Origin: Akkermansiaceae bacterium
Lineage (GTDB): Bacteria; Verrucomicrobiota; Verrucomicrobiia; Verrucomicrobiales; Akkermansiaceae
Length of the DNA: 16,916 bases
Assembly (NCBI GenBank): GCA_018676385.1
Contig: JABHEX010000015.1
Location: 1-16,916 of the forward strand
Direction of reading: 5' to 3'
The first letter of the stretch is position 1, and each line of letters opens with the position of its first letter. The notes under the pieces are model-generated. The model made no database searches. It saw only the letters and a program-made list of their open reading frames with translations, and was not told the DNA's origin. Shown one piece after another: positions 1 to 6,945 of the stretch. A program made the translations under genes and the position numbers.

Positions 1-537
1 AAGTTGGATGCGTGTTCCTTGTTTATGGTTTCTGCCGTAGTGGCCCACCCAGGTGTTGCCGAGGATTTGGTGGCCAAAGCCTTTTTCATAACCCGCCTCC
101 TTGGACTTGAAGTCATACTTAGCGTATTTGCTATTCTTGGGGATTTTGAAACCATGGGACGCGGTTCGCAGCCCCACGACAGGGCCGCCGCGGTTGAGGT
201 AGGCATCGATATGTTGCATCTGGTCATCGGGGAGATTCAGGAAACGAGTGAAGATCACCATGAGGTCGGCTTTTTTCAGCGCTTCGAGACCTTTAATATC
301 AGATGCCCCTGCGGTGATCTCACCTTTTTCGTTCACGCCGAAAAGCACGGTGGTTTTGAAACCGTGGTGTTGAGCGAGGATGCGAGCGAGCGCGGGGCAG
401 GTTTCCTCGGTGCGGTATTCGTGGTCGGAAGCGATGAAAACGATGTGCTTACCCTTGCCTGGTCCGGATTTTCCTTCGTAGGTTATTTGAGCTGCAAGGG
501 GAAGTATGCTGAGGACGAGGAGTAGAATGGCTTTCAT
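1..537 (-). CDS. Secreted ThuA-like domain protein (partial, C-terminus beyond left edge)
   Basis: An open frame of 179 codons runs from an ATG at 537-535 off the left edge of the window, so the C-terminus is missing. Residues 1-17 (MKAILLLVLSILPLAAQ) form a signal peptide, placing the protein outside the cytoplasm. The segment at about 32-58 (IVFIASDHEYRTEE, then PALARIL) and VGLRTASHGF at about 121-130 match the ThuA-like, glutamine-amidotransferase-like fold common in secreted Verrucomicrobiota and Planctomycetota proteins. Family members are linked to sugar utilisation, but their reaction is mostly unknown. It lies 50 bp downstream of a sulfatase gene on the same strand and is probably the last visible gene of that operon. 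No Shine-Dalgarno sequence precedes the start. The fold assignment is fairly secure; the substrate is unknown. Confidence 0.8.
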   Translation of the reverse strand, partial: MKAILLLVLSILPLAAQITYEGKSGPGKGKHIVFIASDHEYRTEETCPALARILAQHHGFKTTVLFGVNEKGEITAGASDIKGLEALKKADLMVIFTRFLNLPDDQMQHIDAYLNRGGPVVGLRTASHGFKIPKNSKYAKYDFKSKEAGYEKGFGHQILGNTWVGHYGRNHKQGTRIQL

Positions 538-587
538 GGTTGGTGGTCGGTGTTCGAGTGTATGTCTAAAGGGCTTGATGTTGGAAA

Positions 588-1973
588 TTATTTTTTTGAT
601 GGCTTTTTATCCCATACTTGGACTGGGTTCAGTCTATAACGAGGAACGGCATCCTTGGCAGGCATCCGATCGACGATTTTCTGAAATTGTCCTAAGGCAT
701 TGGTGGGCTCCGGGTCCTCGGAATCGATCAGGTTGTTCTTTTCCCAGTAATCGTTTTTCAGATCGTGTAGGTGGGAAATTTGTTTGTTTTTGTCGACCTG
801 GACTTTCCATCGTTGGTTGCGAATTGAGCGGGGTTTGAAAGCGAGCGCGGGTATAACCTGTCCATTTCTCAGCTTGGCGGGATGGCTACCCAAGGCAAGG
901 ATGTGAGTTTTGCCTGTCTTGCTCTCTGGGTCAGTTAGTGTGGATAGAAAAGAGATACCATCAATGCCTTTTGCATCCACCTTGATGCCAGCCATTTCAG
1001 CAAAAGTCGGCAAGATATCACTGAAGTCGACGAGCGCTTGCGTGGATTGACCTGGTTTTATTTTAGCTGGCCAGCAGGCGATGAATGGCGCGTTGATGCC
1101 GTTTTCGGTCAGTTTAGTTTTGCCGCCACGGACAAGCGTGCCGTTTCGACGCCCTGAAATACTTCCAGATGTCCCGTTGTCGGTGGTAAAGATGACTAGG
1201 GTGTTCTCGCTGATTTTGTGTTTTTCGAGATGATCTCGTAGCTGCCTCACGAGGTGATCTGTGTAGCGCACCATAGCTTTGTGCTTATCTATCTTGCTAG
1301 AGGCATCGGGATTGAGCGGGGTGTGCACAAGTGGACCGTGGGTGAGTGCCATTGGCCAGTAGATGAAGAACGACTCGTCTTTTTTATTGGTGATGAAGTC
1401 AAAGATGAACTGGGCGTAAAGATCAGGCCCAAACTTGTCTTTGTGCGTCTGGCTCTTGTCGCCCTGAAAAATATACGGGTCCCAGTAGCGCTTGCTGCTT
1501 TGTTTGAGATTTCCACCTTCACCTCCGGTCCACATACACCATTGATCGAATCCGGCTTCGGCGAGTGAGCGTGGCTCTACCCGGAAGTCATCGATCTGCC
1601 ATTTGCCTGCCACACAGGTCGAGTAGCCTGCGGACTTCATCACCTTGCCGAGAGATGGATACATCGAAGGCTCAAAGTGTGCCTGGGCTCCCCAGCGAGG
1701 TACATCCCAATGGTTGACCCAGCCGTGCCGCTGCGGGTATTGCCCGGTGAGTAGAGTAACACGTGACGGTGTGCACTGTGGCATGCTGTAGGCGTTATGA
1801 AATAGCATCCCGTCCTCGGCAAGTTTATCGATGTGAGGTGTCTTAATGTCTTCCGCGCCGTAGCAGGATACCCATTCCTTGCCAAGATCATCAACAAGGA
1901 TGAAGATGATGTTAGGTTTTTGCGCGCCGCATAAAGTCGACACAGCGAGCAGTAAAATGAGAAGAGGTTTCAT
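588..1973 (-). CDS. Secreted formylglycine-type sulfatase (CTPSR)
   Basis: This is a 461-residue type I sulfatase that should hydrolyse sulfate esters, probably on a polysaccharide, outside the cytoplasm. The ATG at 1973 is chosen because it opens directly onto a signal peptide (MKPLLILLLAVSTLCGA); the frame extends upstream to 2093, but that part overlaps the preceding gene and looks non-coding. Visible active-site features are the metal-binding DD at 28-29, the C-T-P-S-R formylglycine site with Cys67 and Arg71 followed by LLTG, K124 in AGKW, H212 in LTHGP, D265-N266 in TTDNG and lysines at 285/287. All key residues are present, so it should be active once Cys67 is oxidised by a maturation enzyme, which is not in this window. 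It starts 10 bp after the DsbD_N-like gene and lies upstream of the ThuA-like gene. The substrate cannot be told from sequence. Confidence 0.93.
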   Translation of the reverse strand: MKPLLILLLAVSTLCGAQKPNIIFILVDDLGKEWVSCYGAEDIKTPHIDKLAEDGMLFHNAYSMPQCTPSRVTLLTGQYPQRHGWVNHWDVPRWGAQAHFEPSMYPSLGKVMKSAGYSTCVAGKWQIDDFRVEPRSLAEAGFDQWCMWTGGEGGNLKQSSKRYWDPYIFQGDKSQTHKDKFGPDLYAQFIFDFITNKKDESFFIYWPMALTHGPLVHTPLNPDASSKIDKHKAMVRYTDHLVRQLRDHLEKHKISENTLVIFTTDNGTSGSISGRRNGTLVRGGKTKLTENGINAPFIACWPAKIKPGQSTQALVDFSDILPTFAEMAGIKVDAKGIDGISFLSTLTDPESKTGKTHILALGSHPAKLRNGQVIPALAFKPRSIRNQRWKVQVDKNKQISHLHDLKNDYWEKNNLIDSEDPEPTNALGQFQKIVDRMPAKDAVPRYRLNPVQVWDKKPSKK

Positions 1974-1983
1974 GGTTTCACTT

Positions 1984-2793
1984 TTAAAGTTGAAGGTAGG
2001 TTGGCGAAATGCGGAAGTGGCTATTTCCCGCCTTGATGACGGCTGGCAGGCTCGTCTTATTCTTTGGCGAAAACTCGGAGCGGAGGACCTCAAGACAGAA
2101 GCTGCCGTCGTTTTTTTTAGTGAATTTTTGTTTTTTGTTAGATGATATTTGCCCGTCTTCTGAAAATAGGTAATCGGGTGCTGGGGCGTTGGCTTTGTTG
2201 GGAGTCAGCCGTAGCTTGATATGCTTGGCATCGGCCTTTGACGTCATGGTTGTTTCCCATGGAGCGGCTTTGCTGGGCATCTCATTACGAGCGCGCTTGA
2301 AGTGTTGGGACGTTTTTGGGTCGAGGATGGTTTTATCACTCACTGGAAGTTCCAGTGTGAAGTCTTTGAAGCCAGGGTAGCAATCTTTTGCGCAGCACAT
2401 CCAGCGTGTTTTAGCGGTGAAGGTGACCATTTTCGTGGGGATTTTTTTAGGTGCGGTAATCTCAACAATCAGAATGACGCCACGCTCGTAGCCGTGACAT
2501 GGGTGCCCAGCCATGGAGGTGAGCTCGGGATAGGGCCAGCGGATTTCGCTGGCAGTGAATCCATCAGGCAGCTTCCACTTGATGGCGGTAGCCATACCGA
2601 CGATGCCAGGGTTTTTCCAGTATGTATGAAAGCCGGAATGGTGGTGGATGCGGAGCCCAACGGTGATTGTTTTACCCGGTGCCACGCTGGGGGTCTCCGA
2701 GATGAGCGAGATGTCTAGGCCCTTGGATTCCTGAGCTGCGAGACCGAAAAATGGAAATAGGCTGAGCGCCAGAATGGAGCTTATTTTTCCCAC
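1984..2793 (-). CDS. Stand-alone DsbD N-terminal-like (DsbD alpha) secreted protein
   Basis: This 269-residue protein has a signal peptide at 1-20 (ending FFGLAAQ) and then a DsbD N-terminal-type domain. Supporting features are the HSGFHTYWKNPG segment near 52-63, the KLPDGF...EIRWPYPE segment near 74-90, and a cysteine cluster CCAKDCYPG at 133-141, which matches the CxxxC-x-P motif of DsbD/ScsB alpha domains; Cys99 is an extra cysteine. In full-length DsbD this domain passes electrons to periplasmic partners, but here the membrane and thioredoxin domains are absent. The start is a GTG at 2793, and it overlaps the end of the upstream sulfatase gene by 13 bp, with the next sulfatase 10 bp downstream, so it is almost certainly co-translated with them. 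Its role is unknown; a thiol or metal service for the exported partners is a guess. Confidence 0.8.
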   Translation of the reverse strand: MGKISSILALSLFPFFGLAAQESKGLDISLISETPSVAPGKTITVGLRIHHHSGFHTYWKNPGIVGMATAIKWKLPDGFTASEIRWPYPELTSMAGHPCHGYERGVILIVEITAPKKIPTKMVTFTAKTRWMCCAKDCYPGFKDFTLELPVSDKTILDPKTSQHFKRARNEMPSKAAPWETTMTSKADAKHIKLRLTPNKANAPAPDYLFSEDGQISSNKKQKFTKKNDGSFCLEVLRSEFSPKNKTSLPAVIKAGNSHFRISPTYLQL

Positions 2794-4157
2794 TGAAACT
2801 GGAAATGTGGGTTTTTCGTATGTGCCTTATCAAAGGTCTTTTTAACGTATTTGATGAGTTCAGGGTGATGGTTTGAGACATCATTCTTCTCCTGAGGGTC
2901 CTCATCCAGATGGTAAAGTGCGATGGGTGCATTCTTGTTTTTCGACATCTTGAGTTGCAGAGCTTTCCACTCACCGTTTTCACCGAATCGTAAGGCACGT
3001 TTGCCACCTCGCTCCATGAACTCCCAGTAGAGATACTCGTGTTTTCTCTGATCTTTACCTAATAATTCGGGTAGATGGGAAATGCCGTCGAGTCCTTCAG
3101 GGATACTGGCGTCCGCAATTTCGCAGAGGGTGGGGAACAGATCCCAGTGCGCGGAAATGTGATTACTGATCGTGCCCGGCTTGACCTTTCCTGGCCAGCG
3201 AACAATCAGTGGTGCGCGTATTCCTCCTTCTGTTAGGCTCCGTTTATATCCGCGTAGTCCACCATTTGAGTTAAAGAAATCAGGCATGTGGCCACCTTCT
3301 TTATGCGGGCCGTTGTCTGAGCTAAACATGACCACGGTGTTGTCATCCAGATTAAGCTCCTTGAGAAGGTTCATGAGCTGTCCAACGCCTTCGTCCATCA
3401 CGGCCATCATACCAGCGAATTGTGCGGCGGGGTTTTTCTTGTGCGGGGTGTTGTTGCCGTAGCGGCCGACTTTTTCCTCGAACTGGGGGAATTTTTTACG
3501 GAATGGAGCGGCGTATTTCTCAGGCACGTGCATGGCAGCGTGCGGGATGGCGATGGGTAGGTAGAGAAAGAAGGGTTTGTCCTTGTTCTCCCTGATCCAC
3601 TTGAGGCTCTCGTCCATAATTATGCTGTGGACGTAGGTTTTGCCGTCGAACTCGACTTTCTTTGTGCCGTCGTAAAGCCACGTCGGGTAGTAAGTGTGAG
3701 CATTGCGTTGGCAATTCCAGCCGAAAAAGCGGTCGAATCCTTGGTTAGTGGGATCACCTTCAGAACCGGGGAATCCGAGTCCCCATTTGCCGAATGCACC
3801 TGTGGCGTATCCTTTGGCTTTCAGTGCCTCAGCAATAGTGAAGGTATCCTCTGGAATAGGGAACTGCCCCACGGGCTTGTGTTCGCGGTTGCCGCGTGAC
3901 GGGGTGTGGCCGGTATGAAGTCCGGTCATCAGCACTGAGCGCGTAGGAGCGCAGACGGTTGATCCTGAGTAGTGCTGGGTGAATTTCATCCCCTCCATAG
4001 CGAGGCGGTCGACATTTGGCGTGGTAAACTTTTTTTGCCCGTAGCATGATAGGTCGCCATAGCCGGCATCATCTAAGAGGATGTAGATAATATTTGGTTT
4101 ATCGGCATTTGCGAGTGCAGGAGCCAAGAGTATGAGTAACAAGAAAATCTGTTTCAT
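2781..4157 (-). CDS. Secreted arylsulfatase-like formylglycine sulfatase (CAPTR)
   Basis: This 458-residue protein begins with a signal peptide (MKQIFLLLILLAPALANA) and is a complete type I sulfatase of the arylsulfatase A-like class. Metal ligands D29-D30 sit in LLDDAGYGD. The formylglycine site is C-A-P-T-R with Cys69 and Arg73, followed by SVLMTG; Thr replaces the more usual Ser, but the Cys, Pro and Arg needed for maturation are kept. K124 (GKWGLG), H206 (IPHAAMH), D281-N282 (SSDNGP) and K305 complete the expected active site. It is the first gene of the minus-strand operon and overlaps the next gene by 13 bp. It differs clearly from the second sulfatase in the operon, which implies different sulfate-ester linkages or positions. 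The specific glycan is not predictable here. Confidence 0.94.
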   Translation of the reverse strand: MKQIFLLLILLAPALANADKPNIIYILLDDAGYGDLSCYGQKKFTTPNVDRLAMEGMKFTQHYSGSTVCAPTRSVLMTGLHTGHTPSRGNREHKPVGQFPIPEDTFTIAEALKAKGYATGAFGKWGLGFPGSEGDPTNQGFDRFFGWNCQRNAHTYYPTWLYDGTKKVEFDGKTYVHSIIMDESLKWIRENKDKPFFLYLPIAIPHAAMHVPEKYAAPFRKKFPQFEEKVGRYGNNTPHKKNPAAQFAGMMAVMDEGVGQLMNLLKELNLDDNTVVMFSSDNGPHKEGGHMPDFFNSNGGLRGYKRSLTEGGIRAPLIVRWPGKVKPGTISNHISAHWDLFPTLCEIADASIPEGLDGISHLPELLGKDQRKHEYLYWEFMERGGKRALRFGENGEWKALQLKMSKNKNAPIALYHLDEDPQEKNDVSNHHPELIKYVKKTFDKAHTKNPHFQFQWEK

Positions 4158-4185
4158 GAGTTGATGAATTTAATACTAAATACGG

Positions 4186-4191
4186 AGTATA
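4186..4191 (-). promoter_or_regulatory. Possible -10 element of the sulfatase operon
   Basis: Read on the minus strand this is TATACT, one base off the sigma-70 -10 consensus, about 29 bp upstream of the sulfatase start at 4157. No good -35 hexamer sits 17 bp further up, which would fit activator dependence through the inverted repeat just beyond. Promoter rules in this phylum are not well known, so this is tentative. Confidence 0.3.
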
Positions 4192-4216
4192 ACTAGAAGT
4201 ATTGCGCAGAAATCCC

Positions 4217-4249
4217 ATCATAAATACAGAAAAGACATGTATTTATGAT
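4217..4249. promoter_or_regulatory. Perfect 12-bp inverted repeat, candidate operator
   Basis: The arms are ATCATAAATACA (4217-4228) and TGTATTTATGAT (4238-4249), perfectly complementary, separated by the 9-base spacer GAAAAGACA. The element is centred at 4233, about 76 bp upstream of the sulfatase start and near -54 relative to a start site expected from the TATACT box. That is a typical position for an activator site. It lacks a T-run on either side, so it is not a classical terminator. It could alternatively act as an RNA hairpin in a long leader if the promoter is further upstream. Confidence 0.5.
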
Positions 4250-4266
4250 TAACATTCATAGCAATT

Positions 4267-4308
4267 AAAATGGTCGGTCATGGTGGGGCTTAGTCATTAC
4301 CATTTTTT
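4267..4308. terminator. Hairpin with T6 tract, possible terminator or insulator
   Basis: AAAATGGT (4267-4274) pairs with ACCATTTT (4299-4306) around a 24-base loop, and the right arm runs into six T's (4303-4308). On the plus strand this looks like a weak intrinsic terminator, but no plus-strand gene lies upstream. On the minus strand the stem ends in TTTT and would precede the sulfatase operon. The stem is AT-rich and the loop large, so support is weak. Confidence 0.25.
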
Positions 4309-4326
4309 ACCTTCGCAGGTGTATCA

Positions 4327-4395
4327 ATGAAAAACGCATTTTTTATTTTTATCTTCACGTTCCTAACAGTTTTTGTTCATGGTATATATGGATAG
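4327..4395 (+). pseudogene. Signal-peptide-like micro-ORF, possible gene relic
   Basis: An ATG at 4327, preceded by AGGTG at a good ribosome-binding distance, opens a 22-residue hydrophobic peptide that looks exactly like a signal sequence (MKNAFFIFIFTFLTVF, then VHGIYG) and ends in TAG. A second in-frame stop follows at 4402, and after it the same frame stays open from 4405 to a TAA at 4618 (about 71 codons). This could be the decayed start of a secreted-protein gene, a small membrane peptide or leader peptide, or chance in AT-rich DNA. The downstream 71 codons match nothing I recognise. Confidence 0.22.
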
Positions 4396-4816
4396 ACCTT
4401 TTAAATAGTTTTAGACAGTTCATTCATATACATTCACAGCAATCTGGACCATGACAGCCCCGACATATTTTTTGAATCACTTCAGAAGGCAATCAAAGTA
4501 ACCTCGGCAGGTAAGGGATTAATTCCAAACTTTCCAAAACCCATGAAAGCCTCTCCGAACACCTCGCCCCCCAAAAAAAGCACTAGCAGTTTGAAACTTT
4601 ATCGGCTACCCGGAGTTTAATGGTGGTAGTTACGCTTCCCTTCAAATAGACTACCGAGGGTGGCATCATATCGACAGAGCAACCGCTTACGTTGGCCAGC
4701 CCCCTTTCTCCCCTCTTAACAACGCCCCCCCAGCAAATTCCTTGCAATCTAAGATCCGACCTTGCTCATCCACTTTGGCTGGAGGACGGCTCGCTCTCAA
4801 CAAAAACCTATTTGCT

Positions 4817-6928
4817 ATGATTACCCCCCGATCCAAGCGAGGCCTGAGAATGACAACTCTCTGCTTCGGCCTTGTCATCGGTGCTGCCACAATTTTGGCT
4901 GATCCTCCAGAGATCACTCTGAACGGAAGCGATGCAGAAGTCTCTCTGCCTGATGCTACTGGTGGGCAATCGTTCCGAGTGTTGGAACGATCGGAGGACT
5001 TCTCTAACTGGGAGCCAGTAGCTCGTGACTATGGTAACGGTTGGGAGAATATCTTTCCATTCACCTTGCCTGTTTCGCCAACTGGGCCGGGCCAGTTTCT
5101 CACCGATGCGATCAATGTTGACAGGAGATTCTATCGTGTGGGGCAGAGCTCTAGTAATTCTCTGACCAACGAACATGCGGCTTCACGTTTTCTCCAACAG
5201 GCGACTTTCGGTCCGACGAGGGCGATGATTTCCAGCTTCCCTGGGGTTGGTTCACTCAGCGGCTTCAATGATCCGCCCTACACATTCTATCAGCAGTGGA
5301 TTGATGCGGAGATCGCCAAGTCGCCGACGCTGTTGCGTGTTTTTTGGCGTGAGCGTTCCGACCCCAGCTATGTGCAGGGCGCCGATCCCTACGAGGTGGC
5401 CCACAACGCTGCCCATGGTCAGCAGTTCTCTTATTACGTTGGCACTGTTGCCAATAAAACGCCCAACAATGAGATTACCCCAACCCACTCGAAGGAGGCT
5501 ATTTGGCATCACGCTGCGATGACGGCGGATGATGCGCTTCGCCAACGGGCAGCGTGGGCAATCAGTCAGACCTTCGTGGTTTCCACCGTGGGGATGACCC
5601 AAAATGATATCGGTGAAAGCTGGCTTAAGTATTACGACATTTTTCTTCGGCACACCTTTGGCAATTTCCGTGATATCATTGAGGAAGTAACCTATTCGCC
5701 GCTGATGGGCTACTATCTGAGCTATCAAGGCAACGCGAAGGCCAATCCGAGCGCCGGCACCTTTCCCGATGAGAACTATGCCCGGGAGATCATGCAGCTT
5801 TTCACGATAGGCCTCTGGTTGTTGAATCAGGATGGGACACTGGCCCTTGATGGGAATGGCAATCCGGTGCCGACCTACGACAACGACGACATTTTTGAAA
5901 TTGCAAAGATCTTTACCGGACTTCGGCTGGAAACCACCCGGACGAATATTGAGATCAGGGGAACCTCAAACCGGATTGACCCGATGCGGACGAATATCTG
6001 GCTGCATGATTTCACGACCAAGACCCTGCTCGACTACGATGGTCCAGAGGGGCCCCTCACCCGACCGACAATCGTTGCTGCGACGCAGGATGACGCCGGA
6101 TTGAGACAGGAAATCGGCAGCTTTTTGGATCACCTCTTCAATCACCCTAACACGCCACCGTTCCTTGCTCGAAACCTGATTCAGCGAATGACCGCTTCAA
6201 ATCCATCGCCGAACTACATCAAGGCGGTGGCTGATGCCTTTACCCATGGTCACTACAACGGTGTGGGCACCATGGCTCGGGGCGACATGTCTGCGGTCTT
6301 CCGGGCGATCCTCCTGCATCCTGAGGCGCGGGAAGCGACGCTATCCGGGGACACGGCTCACGGGAAACTTCGGGAGCCATTGATTCGGCTCTTGAGTTAT
6401 GCCCGGGCCTTCGAGATCGCGCCTCATTCCGATCCACTTGAAAACCCCTACGGCATCGTGGCCTTCAAAAACATCGCCAATGAGACTGCGCAGGAGCCGT
6501 TTAAGTCGCCTTCGGTCTTTAACTATTACCTTCCGGGCTTCCAACCCACGGGGTCGATTCTGGATCGCAATTTGTTTGCGCCAGAGTTCCAAATTCACAA
6601 TGACGTGACCGCGCTATCCTTGCAGAATGCCATTAGGGAGTTAACTCTCTCTGGCATCAACGGGATTTTGGGAACCACCAAGTTGGAGTCGAATCTCGAC
6701 CTAACCCATGAGATCAGCCTCGCCGAAGACACTGTCGCCGGTCATGACGCCCTGCTTGATCACCTTGAGCTGATGCTGACTCCCGGACGTTTATCGGCCA
6801 CTAACCGGGCTACCCTCTTTACGGCGATCGACACCATCAACGGTGACACCACCGAACAGCGTGAGGATCGCGTGGAGATGGCCCTCCAGCTCTTCGGCTT
6901 ACTTCCTGAATTCAATATTATCCAATAA
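4817..6928 (+). CDS. DUF1800 family exported protein
   Basis: This is a 703-residue protein when started at the ATG at 4817, giving a charged n-region (MITPRSKRGLR) and a hydrophobic stretch ending ATILADPP as signal peptide. ATG 4850 is a possible alternative, and a TTG at 4742 is unlikely. Residues about 30-110 form a short N-terminal module (FRVLERSEDFSNW, then RRFYRV) typical of Verrucomicrobiota secreted proteins. DUF1800 begins near residue 120 (HAASRFLQQATFGPT) and continues through YAREIMQLFTIG, IAKIFTGLRLE, FLARNLIQRM, the VFRAILLHPEAR segment and SPSVFNYYLPGF. DUF1800 proteins are widespread but have no established biochemical function; they are regularly encoded beside DUF1501, as here, 17 bp upstream. 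It is the first gene of a three-gene plus-strand operon. The family call is secure, the role unknown. Confidence 0.92.
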   Translation: MITPRSKRGLRMTTLCFGLVIGAATILADPPEITLNGSDAEVSLPDATGGQSFRVLERSEDFSNWEPVARDYGNGWENIFPFTLPVSPTGPGQFLTDAINVDRRFYRVGQSSSNSLTNEHAASRFLQQATFGPTRAMISSFPGVGSLSGFNDPPYTFYQQWIDAEIAKSPTLLRVFWRERSDPSYVQGADPYEVAHNAAHGQQFSYYVGTVANKTPNNEITPTHSKEAIWHHAAMTADDALRQRAAWAISQTFVVSTVGMTQNDIGESWLKYYDIFLRHTFGNFRDIIEEVTYSPLMGYYLSYQGNAKANPSAGTFPDENYAREIMQLFTIGLWLLNQDGTLALDGNGNPVPTYDNDDIFEIAKIFTGLRLETTRTNIEIRGTSNRIDPMRTNIWLHDFTTKTLLDYDGPEGPLTRPTIVAATQDDAGLRQEIGSFLDHLFNHPNTPPFLARNLIQRMTASNPSPNYIKAVADAFTHGHYNGVGTMARGDMSAVFRAILLHPEAREATLSGDTAHGKLREPLIRLLSYARAFEIAPHSDPLENPYGIVAFKNIANETAQEPFKSPSVFNYYLPGFQPTGSILDRNLFAPEFQIHNDVTALSLQNAIRELTLSGINGILGTTKLESNLDLTHEISLAEDTVAGHDALLDHLELMLTPGRLSATNRATLFTAIDTINGDTTEQREDRVEMALQLFGLLPEFNIIQ

Positions 6929-6945
6929 TTCCTGCCAAGAATATC

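Larger units (their letters stand above)
4158..4816. other. Long AT-rich intergenic region between divergent operons
   Basis: This 659-bp stretch separates the divergent sulfatase and DUF1800 operons. Its first 400 bases are visibly more AT-rich than the flanking genes. It contains the -10-like box, the 12-bp inverted repeat, the second hairpin, a signal-peptide-like micro-ORF at 4327-4395, and an imperfect 14-base direct repeat with one mismatch (4252-4265 and 4430-4443). From 4595 the reading frame of the DUF1800 gene is already open but has no in-frame ATG before 4817, so that part is treated as leader. No complete gene is recognised here. Confidence 0.6.

Noticed and set aside
4..525. Plus-strand ORF of 173 codons
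   Set aside because: It is the shadow of the ThuA-like gene, whose minus-strand frame has a signal peptide and clear family motifs.
1974..2093. N-terminal extension of the CTPSR sulfatase to 2093
   Set aside because: The extra 40 residues overlap the DsbD_N-like gene, and the signal peptide begins at the ATG at 1973.
2781..4157. Inactive sulfatase because the site reads CAPTR, not CxPSR
   Set aside because: The Cys, Pro and Arg required for formylglycine formation are kept, and all other active-site residues are present.
4742..4816. TTG start adding 25 residues to the DUF1800 protein
   Set aside because: The extension would bury the signal peptide and has no ribosome-binding support; the ATG at 4817 is better.
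5252..5728. Minus-strand ORF of 158 codons inside the DUF1800 gene, and similar internal ORFs
   Set aside because: They are antisense to strongly conserved coding sequence and show no family motifs.
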